6,675 bases of DNA from Chloroflexota bacterium (GTDB lineage Bacteria; Chloroflexota; Limnocylindria; Limnocylindrales; CSP1-4), in the NCBI GenBank assembly GCA_021815005.1, contig JAKAHL010000111.1, positions 1 to 6,675 of the forward strand. Reading direction: 5' to 3'. Made by a program: the position numbers and the translations under genes. Under the pieces are notes generated by a model. It did not search any database, was not told where the DNA came from, and saw nothing but the letters and a program-made list of their open reading frames with translations. Positions 5,747 to 6,675 of this stretch are shown here, one piece after another. How positions within the stretch are numbered: position 1 is the first letter of the stretch; each line of letters begins with the position of its first letter.

Positions 5747-6675
5747 CTATCGCCAGGAGGGCCGGGCCTCCTCCGGGTAGAGCCGGACCCGTCGGTAGGG
5801 CTCGCGGCCGCGTGACCGCGAGACCAGGTTGGCGCGCTCGGCCAGCTGGTGCTGGAGGCGGCGGACGTAGGCGTTCTGGGGCGCCAGCTCCACCGGCTCC
5901 TGCTGCTTGATGACCGTCGCGATCGCCTGCTCCGTCTCGCGGAGCGCCGCCTCGCGCGGGTCGATCTCGAGCGCGAACACCGACGTGAGCGACGCTTGGA
6001 TCTGGGCCACGGTGTTGGCCTTGAGCACGTAGATCGGCATCCCGCGGTCCTCAGCATCGCGCAGGGCCGGCGGCTTCTGGCGATACTCCGAGCGCAGGGT
6101 CATGACCACGTCGGCCTCGTCCGCCTCCCGGGCGATCTGCACCGGCAGCTGGAGCTCCCTGATCGCCTGCTCCAGGCGACGGCGGCTGATGCCGTGCGGG
6201 AGGACGCGCAGCGTGGGCAGGAGGCCGCCCTCCACCGCCAGCGCCGCCGGGCCCGGCGTGGCCTCGTCGTCCTCGTCCTCGTCCCAGCCGGCCTCGCCGG
6301 GCACCGTCCGGGCGATCCGCTCCTCCTCGGCCCGCTCGAGCTCGGCCGCGTTCACCGGCCGCGTCCCCTCGTCCTCGTGGAGCGCGTTGAGCGCACGGAC
6401 GGCCTCGGTGCGCCATGCCCGCTGGCGCTCGAGCTCGCGCGCGTCGCGGGCGCGGACGTCGGCGACCTGCACGGGCCCGATCCCGTTCTCCTGCCGCTCC
6501 ACGGGTCCGCGGTCGGCGATCTCCCCGGCGCGGAAGGCGCCCTCGGGCGGAACGGCGGCTCGCCCCCCGGGCGCCGCGGCGGCGCGCTCGCCGGGACCGC
6601 GGGCGGACCGCGGACCGGGCCCCGCGGCGAACCGGTCCGTCGGAGCGACGGCGAACCGCTCCCCGGGCATCACGG
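5747..6675 (-). CDS. Ycf45-like protein, C-terminal part with R3H single-stranded nucleic-acid-binding domain (5' end outside window)
   Basis: The frame is open to the right edge, so the upstream part, in this family an AAA/SpoIIIAA-like ATPase domain, is probably outside the window. GTG 6673 and ATG 6668-6670 could be starts, but a linker-like beginning argues against it. Counting from GTG 6673: six eight-residue repeats of the form PxxRxAxx (3-50), a charged helical region (70-125), an acidic DEDEDDE patch (131-137), a conserved domain LRVLPHGISRRRLEQAIREL to about 233 (including EADVVMTL and GMPIYVLKANTVAQIQ), then PQNAYVRRLQHQLAERANLVSRSRGREPYRRVRLYP (265-300). The last is the R3H domain, with Arg271-x3-His275. 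Ycf45-type proteins occur in cyanobacteria, plastids and other bacteria; R3H domains bind single-stranded nucleic acid. The cellular role is not established. The gene stops at TAG 5747-5749, convergent with vapC. Confidence 0.85.
   Translation of the reverse strand, partial: VMPGERFAVAPTDRFAAGPGPRSARGPGERAAAAPGGRAAVPPEGAFRAGEIADRGPVERQENGIGPVQVADVRARDARELERQRAWRTEAVRALNALHEDEGTRPVNAAELERAEEERIARTVPGEAGWDEDEDDEATPGPAALAVEGGLLPTLRVLPHGISRRRLEQAIRELQLPVQIAREADEADVVMTLRSEYRQKPPALRDAEDRGMPIYVLKANTVAQIQASLTSVFALEIDPREAALRETEQAIATVIKQQEPVELAPQNAYVRRLQHQLAERANLVSRSRGREPYRRVRLYPEEARPSWR
6524..6667 (-). repeat. In-frame repeat encoding six octapeptides (PxxRxAxx)
   Basis: Six consecutive 24-bp units within the R3H-protein gene encode PGERFAVA, PTDRFAAG, PGPRSARG, PGERAAAA, PGGRAAVP and PEGAFRAG. 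The sixth is degenerate. The period is exact, but the DNA units have diverged. This Pro/Arg/Ala-rich stretch is likely a flexible, basic linker between the upstream domain and the C-terminal part. Confidence 0.6.

Noticed and set aside
5311..6057. Minus-strand open frame of 248 codons overlapping vapC and the R3H-protein gene
   Set aside because: Its Arg/Ser-rich N-terminus is an out-of-frame reading of the R3H gene and the rest is antisense to vapC; no domain is visible.
1..6675. CRISPR array, phage defence cluster or riboswitch
   Set aside because: No regularly spaced palindromic repeats with unique spacers, no Cas or defence-type proteins other than VapBC, and no untranslated leader long enough for a riboswitch.

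Overview
This is a very GC-rich window. G/C dominates third codon positions, GTG starts are common, and Shine-Dalgarno sequences are few outside overlapping genes. It looks like a bacterial chromosome segment. The gene content (TldD/TldE pair, CtpE-like P-type ATPase, VapBC, Ycf45-type R3H protein) and the base composition suggest a high-GC Chloroflexota or actinobacterial-like lineage, possibly a metagenome-derived contig. That placement is inference.

Layout. At 1-672 (+) lies the 3' part of a tldD metalloprotease gene. An amber codon (514-516) interrupts it in frame, just before the conserved C-terminal segment, which is still readable up to a TGA at 670-672. tldE (669-2054, +) overlaps that TGA by GTGA, and a 96-codon unknown ORF (2062-2352, +) follows. 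A short GC-rich, repeat-containing spacer (2353-2420) separates this rightward cluster from a convergent gene for a CtpE-like P-type cation ATPase (2421-4952, -). An 86-bp divergent spacer (4953-5038) is conspicuously AT-rich at its right end and carries repeated GGTA/TACC half-sites. It leads into a vapB-vapC toxin-antitoxin operon (5039-5742, +). Four bases later comes the convergent 3' end of a gene for a Ycf45-like protein with a C-terminal R3H nucleic-acid-binding domain (5747-6675, -), whose start lies beyond the window.

How the genes work together. TldD and TldE form a heteromeric zinc peptidase in which TldD supplies the metal site, so a real stop codon in tldD would disable the pair. 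VapB and VapC form a self-regulating toxin-antitoxin module that looks like an accessory insertion between two housekeeping-type genes. The ATPase and the R3H protein have no obvious functional link to their neighbours.

I see no convincing undescribed multi-gene system. The most interesting points are the in-frame amber in tldD that removes the presumed zinc-ligand cysteine, the repeat-based operator and probable leaderless promoter of vapBC, the PNGL motif in the ATPase, and an eight-residue repeat in the R3H protein.
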